A stretch of 64,000 nucleotides of DNA from Candidatus Binatia bacterium (GTDB taxonomy: Bacteria; Desulfobacterota; Binatia; UBA9968; JAJDTQ01), in assembly GCA_951813575.1 (NCBI GenBank), contig OX638375.1, positions 496,001 to 560,000 on the forward strand, read 5' to 3'. The notes under the pieces were generated by a model that saw only the letters and a list, made by a program, of their open reading frames with translations, was not told the origin of the DNA and made no database searches. Below, piece by piece: positions 10,319 to 19,378 of this stretch. The position numbers and the translations under genes were made by a program. Numbering within the stretch: the first letter of the stretch is position 1; each line of letters begins with the position of its first letter.

Positions 10319-12541
10319 ATGGCAAAACCTCAGTTGAAATACGTCGGCGCCAACACCCGCCGGGTCGACGGCGTCGACAAGGTCACCGGCCGGGCCAAGT
10401 ACACCGGGGACCTGGAGATTCCCGGCATGCTGTACGGACATGTGCTGCGCAGCCACCATCCCCACGCCCTCATCGAAGACATCGACACCACGGCGGCCGA
10501 GAGCCTGCCCGGCGTGGCCGGCGTGCTGACGGGCCGGGACGTGGCCGACCTGGATCCACACTACGCCGGTCGCCCGCTCATCGCGCTGGAACGGGCCCGT
10601 TACGCGGGCGAGCCCGTAGCGGTGGTAGTGGCCGAGGATCCGCTGACGGCCGAGCAGGCGGCGGCCGCCGTCAACGTGGTCTACCGGGAGGTGCCGTCCG
10701 CGGTCGGGCTTGACGAAGCGCTGGCCGCCGACGCGCCGCTGGTGCACGAGGACCGGAGCGGCAACATCTGCGGGCACGAGCAGGTGAGACGCGGCGACGC
10801 GGCGGAGGGCTTCGCGCAGTCGGACCACGTCTTCGAGCACCACTTCACCTTCCCGATGATCTACCACTACACGATGGAACCCCACGGGGTCATCGCGGAT
10901 TACCGGGAGGACGGCATCACGCTGTGGTCCTCCGCCCAGCACCCGTTCCTGGTCCAGGCCGACCTGGCGCGGATCTTCGGGTTTCCCGCCAGCAAGGTGA
11001 GCCTGAACGTGCCCTACCTGGGCGGCGGCTTCGGCGGCAAGTCCTACGCCAAGATCGAGCCGCTGGTGGTGGCGGCCTCGCGCAAGGTAGGACGTCCGGT
11101 GCGGGTGTGCCTGTCGGTGCCGGAAGCCATGCTCACGGTGCGGCGGCACAGCGCCAAGATACGGCTGAAAACCGGCGTCAAGCAGGACGGGACGCTGATG
11201 GCGCGGGAGGCGGAGATCTATCTCGATACCGGCGCCTACATGGACAACGGGCCCCAGGTGGCGGGCCGCGCGGCCACCCGGATCCTCGGACCGTACAACA
11301 TTCCGCACATCCACACCGACGCCTACGCCGTCTACACCCACAGCGGCGGCGCCGGTTCCTTTCGCTCCATCGGCGGGCCCCAGTCCATCTTCGCCGGCGA
11401 GAGCCAGATGAACATGATCGCCGCCGCCCTGGGCATGGACCCGGCGGAGCTTCGGCTCAAGAACCTGCTCAAGCGCGGCGAAGTGCTGCGTCCGGGGCTG
11501 CGGCCGCTGGACGTGAACCTGGCCGGCACGCTCAAACGGCTGGTCGCGGCGAGCCGCTGGAAAAAGCGCACGGGCAAGGCCGGCGCCCCCGTGGGACTGG
11601 CCTGCGGCATGACCAACGCCGGCGGTCAGCCCATCACCGTGGCCATGGTACGGCTCCAGGCGGACGGCGCCGCAACCATCATGGCCGGCAGCACCGAGAT
11701 GGGACAGGGCGTCCGCACCGTGCTGTCGCAGTTCGTGGGCGAGGAGCTGCAGCTCCCGCTGGAGCGGATCCGCATGTCCGGCGCCGACACGGCCATCACC
11801 CCGTACGACCGCTCCACCGGCTCCAGCCGTTCCACCACCCTGATGGGCCGGGCGGTGCAGGCCGCGGCCCGGGACGTCAAGCGCCAACTCCTGAAGATCG
11901 GCGCCGGCGTGTACGGCGTGAAGCCGAAGGAGATCCGGCTGATGGACGGCGCGCTGGTGTGCGGCGAGGCCCGGCTGTCCTTCGCCGAGGTGCTGGAGAA
12001 ACGGTTCGGCGCGGCCGCGGGCGAGCTGATCGGCACCGGCACCGTCGGACCCGAGATCATCAACGACGTCCTGCCGGTGGTGTGGGAAGTGGGCATGGGG
12101 GCCGTGGAGCTGGATGTCGACCGGGAGACCGGCTCCATCTCGGTGGCCGACTACCTCTCCGTAGCCGATGTCGGCAAGGCCATCAATCCGATCCAGTGCG
12201 AAGGTCAGGAGGAAGGCGCCGCCATGATGGGCATCGGCCACGCCCTGTTCGAGCAGATGGTCTACGAAGGCGGCCAGCTCATCAACTCCACGCTCGTGGA
12301 CTACCGGATCCCGTCCTTTTCGGACATGCCCCGGGGCTTCCACACGGTGCTGGTGGAGAACGGCGACGGCTTGGGCCCCTACGGGAGCCGCGGCATGGGT
12401 GAAGGCGGCATCTTCTCGGTGGCCCCCGCCATCACGGGCGCCCTCGCGCATGCCACCGGCGTCCAGATCTGCGATCTGCCGCTAACGCCGGAGCGGGTCT
12501 GGCGCTCGCTGCGGGACGCCGGCGGGGAGCACAACGGATGA
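10319..12541 (+). CDS. Xanthine dehydrogenase-family molybdopterin-binding large subunit
   Basis: The 740-residue subunit binds the Mo-pyranopterin cofactor and hydroxylates a carbon centre using water. Visible motifs are GGGFGGKSYAK near 235, the GAGSFRSIGGPQ loop near 342, STEMGQGVRT for molybdopterin, the STGSSRST segment, and a C-terminal GMGEGG carrying the expected catalytic Glu. The AYRCSFR loop of form I CO dehydrogenase is absent, so this is not CoxL. No FAD or [2Fe-2S] subunit is adjacent; those genes at 17.9-19.4 kb could be shared. Its stop overlaps the metF start (ATGA). Confidence 0.9.
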   Translation: MAKPQLKYVGANTRRVDGVDKVTGRAKYTGDLEIPGMLYGHVLRSHHPHALIEDIDTTAAESLPGVAGVLTGRDVADLDPHYAGRPLIALERARYAGEPVAVVVAEDPLTAEQAAAAVNVVYREVPSAVGLDEALAADAPLVHEDRSGNICGHEQVRRGDAAEGFAQSDHVFEHHFTFPMIYHYTMEPHGVIADYREDGITLWSSAQHPFLVQADLARIFGFPASKVSLNVPYLGGGFGGKSYAKIEPLVVAASRKVGRPVRVCLSVPEAMLTVRRHSAKIRLKTGVKQDGTLMAREAEIYLDTGAYMDNGPQVAGRAATRILGPYNIPHIHTDAYAVYTHSGGAGSFRSIGGPQSIFAGESQMNMIAAALGMDPAELRLKNLLKRGEVLRPGLRPLDVNLAGTLKRLVAASRWKKRTGKAGAPVGLACGMTNAGGQPITVAMVRLQADGAATIMAGSTEMGQGVRTVLSQFVGEELQLPLERIRMSGADTAITPYDRSTGSSRSTTLMGRAVQAAARDVKRQLLKIGAGVYGVKPKEIRLMDGALVCGEARLSFAEVLEKRFGAAAGELIGTGTVGPEIINDVLPVVWEVGMGAVELDVDRETGSISVADYLSVADVGKAINPIQCEGQEEGAAMMGIGHALFEQMVYEGGQLINSTLVDYRIPSFSDMPRGFHTVLVENGDGLGPYGSRGMGEGGIFSVAPAITGALAHATGVQICDLPLTPERVWRSLRDAGGEHNG

Positions 12542-13404
12542 AGATCCGGGAACGATTCGGCCAGGAACGCCCGCTCTTTTCCTTCGAGTTCTTCCCGCCC
12601 AAGGACGACCGCGGCGTCGACGCCCTGTTCGACACCGTGGCCAACCTCAAGGCGCTGGGGCCCGCTTTCGTATCGGTCACCTACGGCGCCGGCGGCAGCA
12701 CCCGCGAGAAGACCGTGGCCATCACCCGGAGGATCAAGCGCGAGGCCGGCATCGAGGCCATGGCCCATCTCACCTGCGTGGGGCACAGCCGCGACGAGAT
12801 AGCGGCGTTGCTGGACGAATACGAAGAGGCCGGCGTCGAGAACATCATGGCGCTACGGGGCGATCCACCCCGGGGCGACACGGAGTTCGTCCCCCATCCC
12901 CAGGGATTCTCGCACGCCAACGAGCTCATCGCCTTCATCCGGCAGCGGAAGGATTTCTGCATCGGAGGCGCCGGGTATCCCGAGGTCCACCCGGAGGCGC
13001 CCAGCCCGGAGGAAGACCTGGGCAACCTCAAGCGCAAGATCGATGCCGGCGCCGACTTCGTCGTGACGCAGCTCTTCTTCGACGAGCGCGACTACTTCGA
13101 CTTCGTGTCGCGGGCGCGTTCCCTGGGAATCGTCACCCCCATCGTCCCCGGCGTGATGCCCATCACCAACACCGCCCAGATCAAGCGCTTCACCCAGATG
13201 TGCGGCGCCACGATTCCAGGGCCTCTGCTGGCGAAGCTGGAGGCAGTAACCGGCGATGCCGACGCGGTAATCGAGGTGGGGATCGAGCACGCCACGCGAC
13301 AGTGCCGCGCGCTACTCCAGGGAGGGGCGCCGGGTATCCACTTCTACACCCTCAACCGCTCCCTCTCCACCCGGAAGATACTCGCCAACCTTCAGGGAGC
13401 CTGA
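12538..13404 (+). CDS. metF: Methylenetetrahydrofolate reductase
   Basis: The 288-residue flavoprotein reduces 5,10-methylene-THF to 5-methyl-THF for methionine synthesis. The N-terminal FSFEFFPPK contains the catalytic Glu. YGAGGST and ALRGDPP are family signatures, and the length is normal for bacterial MetF. The ATG overlaps the stop of the molybdenum hydroxylase gene by four bases, so translation is probably coupled. A hairpin terminator follows at 13446. Confidence 0.96.
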   Translation: MKIRERFGQERPLFSFEFFPPKDDRGVDALFDTVANLKALGPAFVSVTYGAGGSTREKTVAITRRIKREAGIEAMAHLTCVGHSRDEIAALLDEYEEAGVENIMALRGDPPRGDTEFVPHPQGFSHANELIAFIRQRKDFCIGGAGYPEVHPEAPSPEEDLGNLKRKIDAGADFVVTQLFFDERDYFDFVSRARSLGIVTPIVPGVMPITNTAQIKRFTQMCGATIPGPLLAKLEAVTGDADAVIEVGIEHATRQCRALLQGGAPGIHFYTLNRSLSTRKILANLQGA

Positions 13405-13445
13405 CCTGCGCGAGGCTTACCCCTTCGGTGAAATTCGATCAAAGA

Positions 13446-13478
13446 AAAGGGCCGGGAGCGTGATGCCCCCGGCCCTTT
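13446..13478. terminator. Bidirectional terminator between metF and the UbiD gene
   Basis: AAAGGGCCGGG (13446-13456) pairs perfectly with CCCGGCCCTTT (13468-13478) around an 11-base loop. Read on the minus strand it is followed by TTCTTTG. It sits between two convergent genes and can serve both. Confidence 0.8.
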
Positions 13479-13502
13479 GTGTCATAGCCTCGGAACGAAG
13501 CC

Positions 13503-14990
13503 TTATCCTTCGATCACGTGGCGCCACTTGTCGAACACCTGCTTCTTCAGCTCGGGTGTCGACTCGGCCACGGGCGGGAAGTCCTTCATCCACTCGAAGG
13601 GCCGGGTGGCGTCGATGATGGCGCGTGAGTTGAAGCCCTTCTTGCCGGGCTCGATGCGCGGATCCAGCGGGCCACTCCAGCAGCGCCGCAGGATGTCGAT
13701 GGAGTCCACCGGATCGGAACGCGTCGCCAGCGCCCACAGCACGTCGAAGGTCTTGGTGGGGTCGATGTCGTCGTCCACCACGATGACGTAGCGGCCGAGG
13801 TAGGCGCCGGCGTGGACCTGCGAGGCCACCATGCCGGCCTGACGCGCGTGGCCCGGGTAGCGCTGCTTGATGGAGATGATGTTCAGCAGACGGCCGCCGC
13901 CGGCCTCGTGGCACCACACGCCCTTGACGTCGGGCACGCCGGCCTTCTCCACCTGGTCCCAGATGAGCGCGGCCTTCACCATGCACTTGGCGATGGAGTA
14001 GTCCGAAGGCGGACGCCCCGGCCGGGCCGCGGTGAGGATCGGATCGTTGCGATGATAGATGCGCTGGACGCGGATCAAGGGCTCGGGGCGGCTGTTGCTG
14101 GCGTAGTAGCCGGTCCATTCGCCGAACGGTCCTTCCGTCTTCCGCTCGTCGGGGTCCATGAATCCTTCGATGACGATCTCGGCGTGGGCCGGGAACGGCA
14201 GCCCCGTGACCTCGCCGTTGATGACATCGATGGGATGCCCCTTGAGCCCGCCGGCGTAGTCGTACTCGGATACGCCGTAGTCCACCTCGTTGCCGGACAC
14301 CATGAACAGCACGGGATCCTGGCCGACGCACACGATGACCGGGCACTTCTCGCCGCGGTCGAACCACTTGTCACGCTGGATGCGGCCGTGCTTCCCGGGC
14401 GAGATGTAGACGTTCATGCTCTTCTCGTCCTGCACCATGCCGCGGTAGGTGCCGAAATTGACCCAGCCCTCGTCCGGGTCCTTGGTGACCACCAGGCAGC
14501 CGGTGCCGACGTAGCGTCCGCCGTCCAGCTCGTGAATGAAGGGGACCGGGAACTTCAGCAGGTTGATGTCTTCGCCCTTGAGCACGTTCTCCATCACCGG
14601 ACCGGTTTCCACCACCCGGTGCGGGATCGGATTGTGCTGCGAGATCTTCGTGCGGGTGGCCCGCACCAGATCCAGGTCGGTGTAGTCGAGGGGCAGGCCC
14701 AGCGCCAGCGCCATGCGCTTGAACGAGGCGTTCTGCGCGAACAGCACCCGGAAACCCTCGGGGTAGTCCTTGATCTTGTCGTAAAGCACCGCGGGGACCG
14801 GACCCTTGCTCCCTTGGGCGATGAGCTCCGAGAGCGTCCCCATCTCCAGGTTCCAGTCGACCCCGTCGACCTTCTTCAACTGCCCGAAGGCTTCGACGAT
14901 CTCCAGCCACTCCCGCAAATCGGTGTAGCTGGGCGTTCCCTCGGCTCTCAACTCTTTCTCGGCGATTTTGGTTGCCTCTACTGCGGCCAT
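13503..14990 (-). CDS. UbiD-family prenylated-FMN decarboxylase
   Basis: The 495-residue protein belongs to the UbiD family, which (de)carboxylates aromatic and alpha,beta-unsaturated acids with prenylated FMN. The core segment EGPFGEWTGYY, with its conserved glutamates, and the preceding AEIVIEGF strand are characteristic. The C-terminal half keeps the oligomerisation region. No UbiX-like prenyltransferase lies in the window. The neighbouring amidohydrolase and molybdenum hydroxylase genes suggest an aromatic or heterocyclic acid substrate, as an inference. Confidence 0.93.
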   Translation of the reverse strand: MAAVEATKIAEKELRAEGTPSYTDLREWLEIVEAFGQLKKVDGVDWNLEMGTLSELIAQGSKGPVPAVLYDKIKDYPEGFRVLFAQNASFKRMALALGLPLDYTDLDLVRATRTKISQHNPIPHRVVETGPVMENVLKGEDINLLKFPVPFIHELDGGRYVGTGCLVVTKDPDEGWVNFGTYRGMVQDEKSMNVYISPGKHGRIQRDKWFDRGEKCPVIVCVGQDPVLFMVSGNEVDYGVSEYDYAGGLKGHPIDVINGEVTGLPFPAHAEIVIEGFMDPDERKTEGPFGEWTGYYASNSRPEPLIRVQRIYHRNDPILTAARPGRPPSDYSIAKCMVKAALIWDQVEKAGVPDVKGVWCHEAGGGRLLNIISIKQRYPGHARQAGMVASQVHAGAYLGRYVIVVDDDIDPTKTFDVLWALATRSDPVDSIDILRRCWSGPLDPRIEPGKKGFNSRAIIDATRPFEWMKDFPPVAESTPELKKQVFDKWRHVIEG

Positions 14991-15092
14991 AGAATACTGG
15001 CTCCTTCCTTCAATTTCCTGTCGTCATTCCAAGGCGATATCTCAATGTTTATAGCGGCCCTCGCCGAATATTGCCAACCCGCCGTTAGTCCC

Positions 15093-16241
15093 CTAGTCCC
15101 CCAGCATGGTGTCGTCCATGCCCTCGGTGTCGTCCGCGGGCAGCCCGTTGCAGTTGTCCGGGTCGAGAGTCAGATAGACGTCGGTGCCGATGGGTACCGC
15201 GGCGGACGGATGGGTATGCACGCGGATCAACTGCTCCCGGACCTTGACCTGGCAGTGATAGGCATCGCCCATGAAAACGGCGTCGTGGAGCTTCCCGTGC
15301 AGCACGTTCTGGCTCTGCGCCGGCGCCACCGCCGCCACGGTGATGTTTTCCGGGCGGATCGAGATCGCCGCGCTGGCGCCTTTGTCCATGGGCACCGCGG
15401 GAACGAACTCGAGCATGCCGAACTCGGTATCCAGCCGGCTGGGATGGGAGTTGGCGCCCACCTCCGCGACCTTGCCGTTGATCAGGTTGGTCAGGCCCAG
15501 GAACGTGGCGGTGAACTTGCGCTTGGGCCGGGCATAGAGCTGGTGAGGCTCCCCCACCTCGATCAGCTTGCCGCCGTGCATGACCGCGATCTGGTCGGAG
15601 ATGGCCAGGGCTTCGGCCTGATCGTGGGTGACGTAGATGGTGGTGATGTTCACGCGCCGCTGGAGCGCCTTGATCTCGTAGCGCATCTGCTCCCGCAGCT
15701 TGGCGTCGAGGTTGCTCAGCGGCTCGTCCAGCAGCATCACCTTGGGCTCGTTGATCAGCGCCCGGGCGAAGGCCACCCGCTGCTGCTGTCCGCCGGAAAG
15801 CTTCGGAGCCGGCCGCTCCTCGAGCCCGCCCAGACCCACGATCTTGAGCACGTCTTCCACCCGGCTACGGATCTCGGCCCTGGGCCGGCGCTGGATGGTC
15901 AGCGGGTAGCCGACGTTCTCCGCCACCGTCATGTGCGGCCAGATGGCGTAGGACTGAAACACCATGCCGATGGGCCGGTGGTTGGGCGGCACGTAGGCCC
16001 CGCCGGCGGAGTTGAACACCGACTTCTCGTCGATGTCGATGACGCCGCTCTCGGGCCGCTCCAGCCCGGCGACGCAACGCAGCGTCGTCGTCTTGCCGCA
16101 ACCGCTGGGCCCCAGGAAGGTGTAGAGGGAGCCCTCGGGTATTCTGAGCGAGACCCCCTTGAGCACGTGAACCCTCTCGGGCCCCTCCCCGAAGTATTTC
16201 TCGAGGTCATTGATCTCGACCATCACTCTGTCGTCGTTCAC
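15093..16241 (-). CDS. ABC transporter ATPase, PotA/FbpC/UgpC class with TOBE domain
   Basis: The ATPase has Walker A GPSGCGKTTT, the signature LSGGQQQR, Walker B VMLLDEP and the H-loop YVTHDQ. A C-terminal extension of about 140 residues is a TOBE regulatory domain, as in importers of polyamines, iron, glycerol-phosphate or sugars. The start is GTG at 16241, chosen because GGAGG lies 6 bases upstream; an ATG six codons later is weaker. No permease or binding protein is adjacent, so the partner subunits must lie elsewhere. Confidence 0.9.
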   Translation of the reverse strand: MNDDRVMVEINDLEKYFGEGPERVHVLKGVSLRIPEGSLYTFLGPSGCGKTTTLRCVAGLERPESGVIDIDEKSVFNSAGGAYVPPNHRPIGMVFQSYAIWPHMTVAENVGYPLTIQRRPRAEIRSRVEDVLKIVGLGGLEERPAPKLSGGQQQRVAFARALINEPKVMLLDEPLSNLDAKLREQMRYEIKALQRRVNITTIYVTHDQAEALAISDQIAVMHGGKLIEVGEPHQLYARPKRKFTATFLGLTNLINGKVAEVGANSHPSRLDTEFGMLEFVPAVPMDKGASAAISIRPENITVAAVAPAQSQNVLHGKLHDAVFMGDAYHCQVKVREQLIRVHTHPSAAVPIGTDVYLTLDPDNCNGLPADDTEGMDDTMLGD

Positions 16242-16358
16242 CGGCAACCTCCGTGCGACCAGTGCCGCGCTGATTGATGAAGGAACCCCCGCCCGCCGCA
16301 CCGACCGGGCGTCGGGATGAGCCACCTATTGCACACAAGCGGGTGGATTTCAACTTGA

Positions 16359-16397
16359 AACCGGCCGGGTCCAGGGTTGATTTCGAGCCGGTTTTTT
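16359..16397 (+). terminator. Hairpin plus T-tract, possible terminator or attenuator
   Basis: AACCGGC (16359-16365) pairs with GCCGGTT (16387-16393) and a T6 run ends at 16397. It lies in the divergent gap about 105 bases before the cyclic amidohydrolase start, so on the plus strand it could act as a leader attenuator rather than an ordinary terminator. The loop is 21 bases, which weakens the call. Confidence 0.4.
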
Positions 16398-16501
16398 CCT
16401 AACAACAACCTGTCGCGCCGACACCGTCGCGCACCCGCCGAGGAGTCATTTCCGCAAGCCGAGGGCGGGACATCCGCTCATCCGACGCGAAGGGAGCACC
16501 C

Positions 16502-17875
16502 ATGAAAGCAGATCTGGTGATCAAGAACGGCACCGTGGTGACGCCCGAGAACACCTTCGAAGGCGGGGTAGCCATCCATGACGGGAAATTCGTGGCCATC
16601 GGCACGAACGACTCGCTCCCGGACGCCGTCCGGGAGATCGACGCCAAGGGGAAGCACATCCTGCCCGGGCTGATCGACGGCCACGTCCATTTCCGCGAGC
16701 CCGGGATGACCCACAAGGAAGACTTCGGCACCGGCTCCCGCGCCGCCATCGCGGGCGGCATCACCTCCGTGGTGGACATGCCCAACACCATCCCGCCGGT
16801 GACCCATCCCGAGCAGGTGGAGGAGAAGAAGCAACTGGCCGAGGCCAAGTCCCTGGTGGATTTCGCGCTGCTGGGCGTGGTGGTGCAGACCAACGCCGAC
16901 CAGATCCTTCCCATGGCCCGGGTCGGAGCGGTGGGCTACAAGATCTTCTTCGGCGAGACCATCGGCAATCTGCCCTTCCCGGATGACGGGGTGTGCCAGG
17001 ACGTGTTCCGGAACATCGCCGAATCCCGCCTGCCGCTTTGCATCCACGCCGAGAACCGCCAGATCATGTACCACCACCTGAACCGCATCAAGGAGGAAGG
17101 CAAGACCGATCCGGTGAACTGGGAGTCCACCCGCCCGGCCATCTGCGAGGCGGAGTCGGTGCACCACGCCCTCTTCTTCGCCGAGACCTTCGGCACCAAG
17201 ATGCACGTGCTGCACATGAGCTCCAAGCAGGCCGCCGGGATGGTCCGGGACGCCAAGGCGCGCGGGCTCCGGATCACCGCCGAGACCGGCCCCCACTACC
17301 TGCTGCGGGAACCCAGGGACATGGAAAAGGCGGGGCCGCTACTCAAGATGAACCCGCCGGTGCGGACCCGGGACCACGGCGAGGCGCTGTGGGACGGCCT
17401 GCTCAACGGCTACGTGGACATGATCGCCACCGACCATTCTCCCCACACCCTCGAGGAAAAGGGAGCCGACGTTCACGGCAACATGCTGAAGCCCGCCATA
17501 TGGGACTGCATCTCCGGCTTCTGCGGGGTGGAGACCGGCCCCTCGCTGATCCTGACGGAGGTCAACAAGGGCCGTATGAGCCTCAACCATTATGTGCGGT
17601 TGGCCTCGGAAAATCCCGCAAAAGTATGGCAACTTTACCCACAGAAGGGTGCCCTCCGGGTAGGCTCCGACGGCGACGTGACCATCGTGGACATGGACAA
17701 GGAGGGCGCCATCGACATCAACAGGCTGCACAGCAAGAACAACCCCTCGCCGTGGCACGGCTGGAAGATCAAGGGCATGCCCGTGATGGCCATCGTGCGG
17801 GGCCACGTGCAGATGCAGGACGGCGAGCCCGTGGGTGAGCCCATCGGACGGATGGTCTTGCCGACGCCGGACTGA
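16502..17875 (+). CDS. Cyclic amidohydrolase (allantoinase / dihydroorotase / hydantoinase family)
   Basis: The 457-residue enzyme opens cyclic amide rings using a binuclear metal centre. H61-V-H63-F-R-E-P is the family signature. Lys147 in VGYKIFF is the expected carboxylated lysine. The later metal ligands are in CIHAEN, VLHMSS and IATDHSPH. Length and DHSP sequence favour allantoinase or dihydroorotase-like hydantoinases over true PyrC. AGGGAGC precedes the ATG. The three molybdenum hydroxylase subunits follow directly, so an N-heterocycle such as a purine or hydantoin derivative is a plausible pathway. Confidence 0.87.
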   Translation: MKADLVIKNGTVVTPENTFEGGVAIHDGKFVAIGTNDSLPDAVREIDAKGKHILPGLIDGHVHFREPGMTHKEDFGTGSRAAIAGGITSVVDMPNTIPPVTHPEQVEEKKQLAEAKSLVDFALLGVVVQTNADQILPMARVGAVGYKIFFGETIGNLPFPDDGVCQDVFRNIAESRLPLCIHAENRQIMYHHLNRIKEEGKTDPVNWESTRPAICEAESVHHALFFAETFGTKMHVLHMSSKQAAGMVRDAKARGLRITAETGPHYLLREPRDMEKAGPLLKMNPPVRTRDHGEALWDGLLNGYVDMIATDHSPHTLEEKGADVHGNMLKPAIWDCISGFCGVETGPSLILTEVNKGRMSLNHYVRLASENPAKVWQLYPQKGALRVGSDGDVTIVDMDKEGAIDINRLHSKNNPSPWHGWKIKGMPVMAIVRGHVQMQDGEPVGEPIGRMVLPTPD

Positions 17876-17894
17876 GGCCGATACAAGGAAACCC

Positions 17895-18812
17895 ATGAAG
17901 CGCACCGAACCCCTGGAATTTCATCAGCCCACGAGCCTTGCCGAGGCCACCCGGATCATGCTGGACGGCGGACCGGGAGGCTATTTTCTCGCGGGCGGCA
18001 CCGATCTGGTCATCGCCATGAAGGAAAAGGGGCTGGTGCCGAAATACGTGGTCGACCTCAAGCGGATCCCGTCCCTGTCGGGCATTCGTGAAGAGGCGGA
18101 CGGCGGCATCACCATCGGCGCCTTGACGACCCTGCGGGAGGTGGAGATCTCCCCGCTCGTGGTCGGACGTTACCCGTTCCTCGCCCAGAGCGCCGCCGAG
18201 GTGGGCTCCATCCAGATCCGCAACCGCGCCACCATCGGCGGCAACATGGCCAACGCCACGCCGTCCGCGGACGTGGCCCCGGCGCTGCTGGCGCTGGACG
18301 CCAAGGCCAGGCTGGCCGGCGCCGGCGGAGAACGGGTCATGGAGCTCAAGGATTTCTTCCGCGGTCCGGGCCAGACCGTTGCCGAGCCCGGAGAGATCCT
18401 CACCGAACTGCTGATTCCGCCTCGGCATCCGCGGCTGGTGGGCGAGTACATCAAGTTCTCGCCGCGGGACATGATGGACTTGGCCTACATCGGGGTGGCC
18501 GTGACCCTCACGCTGGCGGAATCCGACCGGCGATGCGAGTCCGTGGCCATCGCCCTCGGGGCGGTTTCCCCCACTCCCATGCGGGCGCCCGGGGCCGAAG
18601 CCGTCCTCCTCGGACAGGTGTTGACCGAGGAGTTGGCGGAAGAGGCCGGCCGCAAGGCGTCGGAGGAGTGCAACCCCATCAGCGACGTGCGCTCGTCCGC
18701 GGACTACCGCCGGGCCATGGTGCGGGTGAACACCAAGCGTGCGCTGCTGAACGCCGCGGCGGGAAACGGTCCGGTGCCGTGGACCAGCAGGCGGGACCGG
18801 CGTTACGCATAA
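17895..18812 (+). CDS. Molybdenum hydroxylase FAD-binding (medium) subunit
   Basis: The 305-residue CoxM/XdhB-type subunit passes electrons from the iron-sulfur subunit through FAD. FLAGGTDL near residue 31 and the TIGGNMANATPSAD segment near 115 bind FAD. The start is the ATG 19 bases after the amidohydrolase stop, preceded by AAGGA. The small and large subunit genes follow, making a complete three-subunit set. Confidence 0.93.
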   Translation: MKRTEPLEFHQPTSLAEATRIMLDGGPGGYFLAGGTDLVIAMKEKGLVPKYVVDLKRIPSLSGIREEADGGITIGALTTLREVEISPLVVGRYPFLAQSAAEVGSIQIRNRATIGGNMANATPSADVAPALLALDAKARLAGAGGERVMELKDFFRGPGQTVAEPGEILTELLIPPRHPRLVGEYIKFSPRDMMDLAYIGVAVTLTLAESDRRCESVAIALGAVSPTPMRAPGAEAVLLGQVLTEELAEEAGRKASEECNPISDVRSSADYRRAMVRVNTKRALLNAAAGNGPVPWTSRRDRRYA

Positions 18813-18841
18813 CACACGCGTCGCCCGCGTGCAGACGCGGT

Positions 18842-18856
18842 CGGGTTTGAAACCCG
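18842..18856. repeat. Short palindromic, REP-like sequence
   Basis: CGGGTTTGAAACCCG is a perfect 7-bp inverted repeat with a single central base. It sits in the 68-base gap between the FAD and [2Fe-2S] subunit genes and continues into CCCCTAC. I see only this copy in the window. Confidence 0.35.
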
Positions 18857-18880
18857 CCCCTACAAGGAGTCTGACAATCC

Positions 18881-19378
18881 ATGAGCCAAACCATTGAATT
18901 CACGTTGAACGGAAAAGCCACCTCGGTGGACGCCCCGGCGCACCGCCTACTGCTGGACCTGCTCCGGGACGAGATCGGCGTCACCGGCACCAAGGAGGGT
19001 TGCGGCACCGGCGACTGCGGCGCGTGCACGGTCTACCTCAACGGCAAGCCCGTGAACTCGTGCCTGGTGCTGACCGGCGAACTGGGCGACGCGGATATCG
19101 TGACCGTCGAGGGGCTCAAGGACGGCGACGCCTATCACCCCATCCAGGCCGCCTTCATCGCCGACGGCGGCGCCCAGTGCGGCTACTGCACCCCGGGCAT
19201 GCTGATGATGGCCAAGTCATTCCTGGAGGAGAACCCCGACCCCACGGACGACGACATCCGCTTCGCGCTCTCCGGCAACCTGTGCCGCTGCACCGGATAC
19301 GTGAAGATCGTGGAGGCGGTGCAGGACGCGGCCGCCGAACTCCGGCGGCGCGCCGGCAAAGGACAGGATCATGAGTGA
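18881..19378 (+). CDS. Molybdenum hydroxylase [2Fe-2S] (small) subunit
   Basis: The 165-residue CoxS/XdhC-type subunit carries two [2Fe-2S] clusters. The plant-ferredoxin-type cluster uses C41, C46, C49 and C61. The alpha-helical cluster uses C100, C103, C135 and C137. AAGGAG lies upstream of the ATG. Its last codons overlap the start of the large subunit gene by 8 bases (ATGAGTGA). Confidence 0.95.
   Translation: MSQTIEFTLNGKATSVDAPAHRLLLDLLRDEIGVTGTKEGCGTGDCGACTVYLNGKPVNSCLVLTGELGDADIVTVEGLKDGDAYHPIQAAFIADGGAQCGYCTPGMLMMAKSFLEENPDPTDDDIRFALSGNLCRCTGYVKIVEAVQDAAAELRRRAGKGQDHE

Noticed and set aside
10070..12451. A long minus-strand frame opposite the molybdenum hydroxylase gene
   Set aside because: Composition-driven antisense frame; the translation is low-complexity His/Gly/Arg-rich sequence.
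10319..12541. Form I CO dehydrogenase large subunit
   Set aside because: The AYRCSFR active-site loop is absent, so only the wider xanthine dehydrogenase family is supported. The same holds for 19371-21662.
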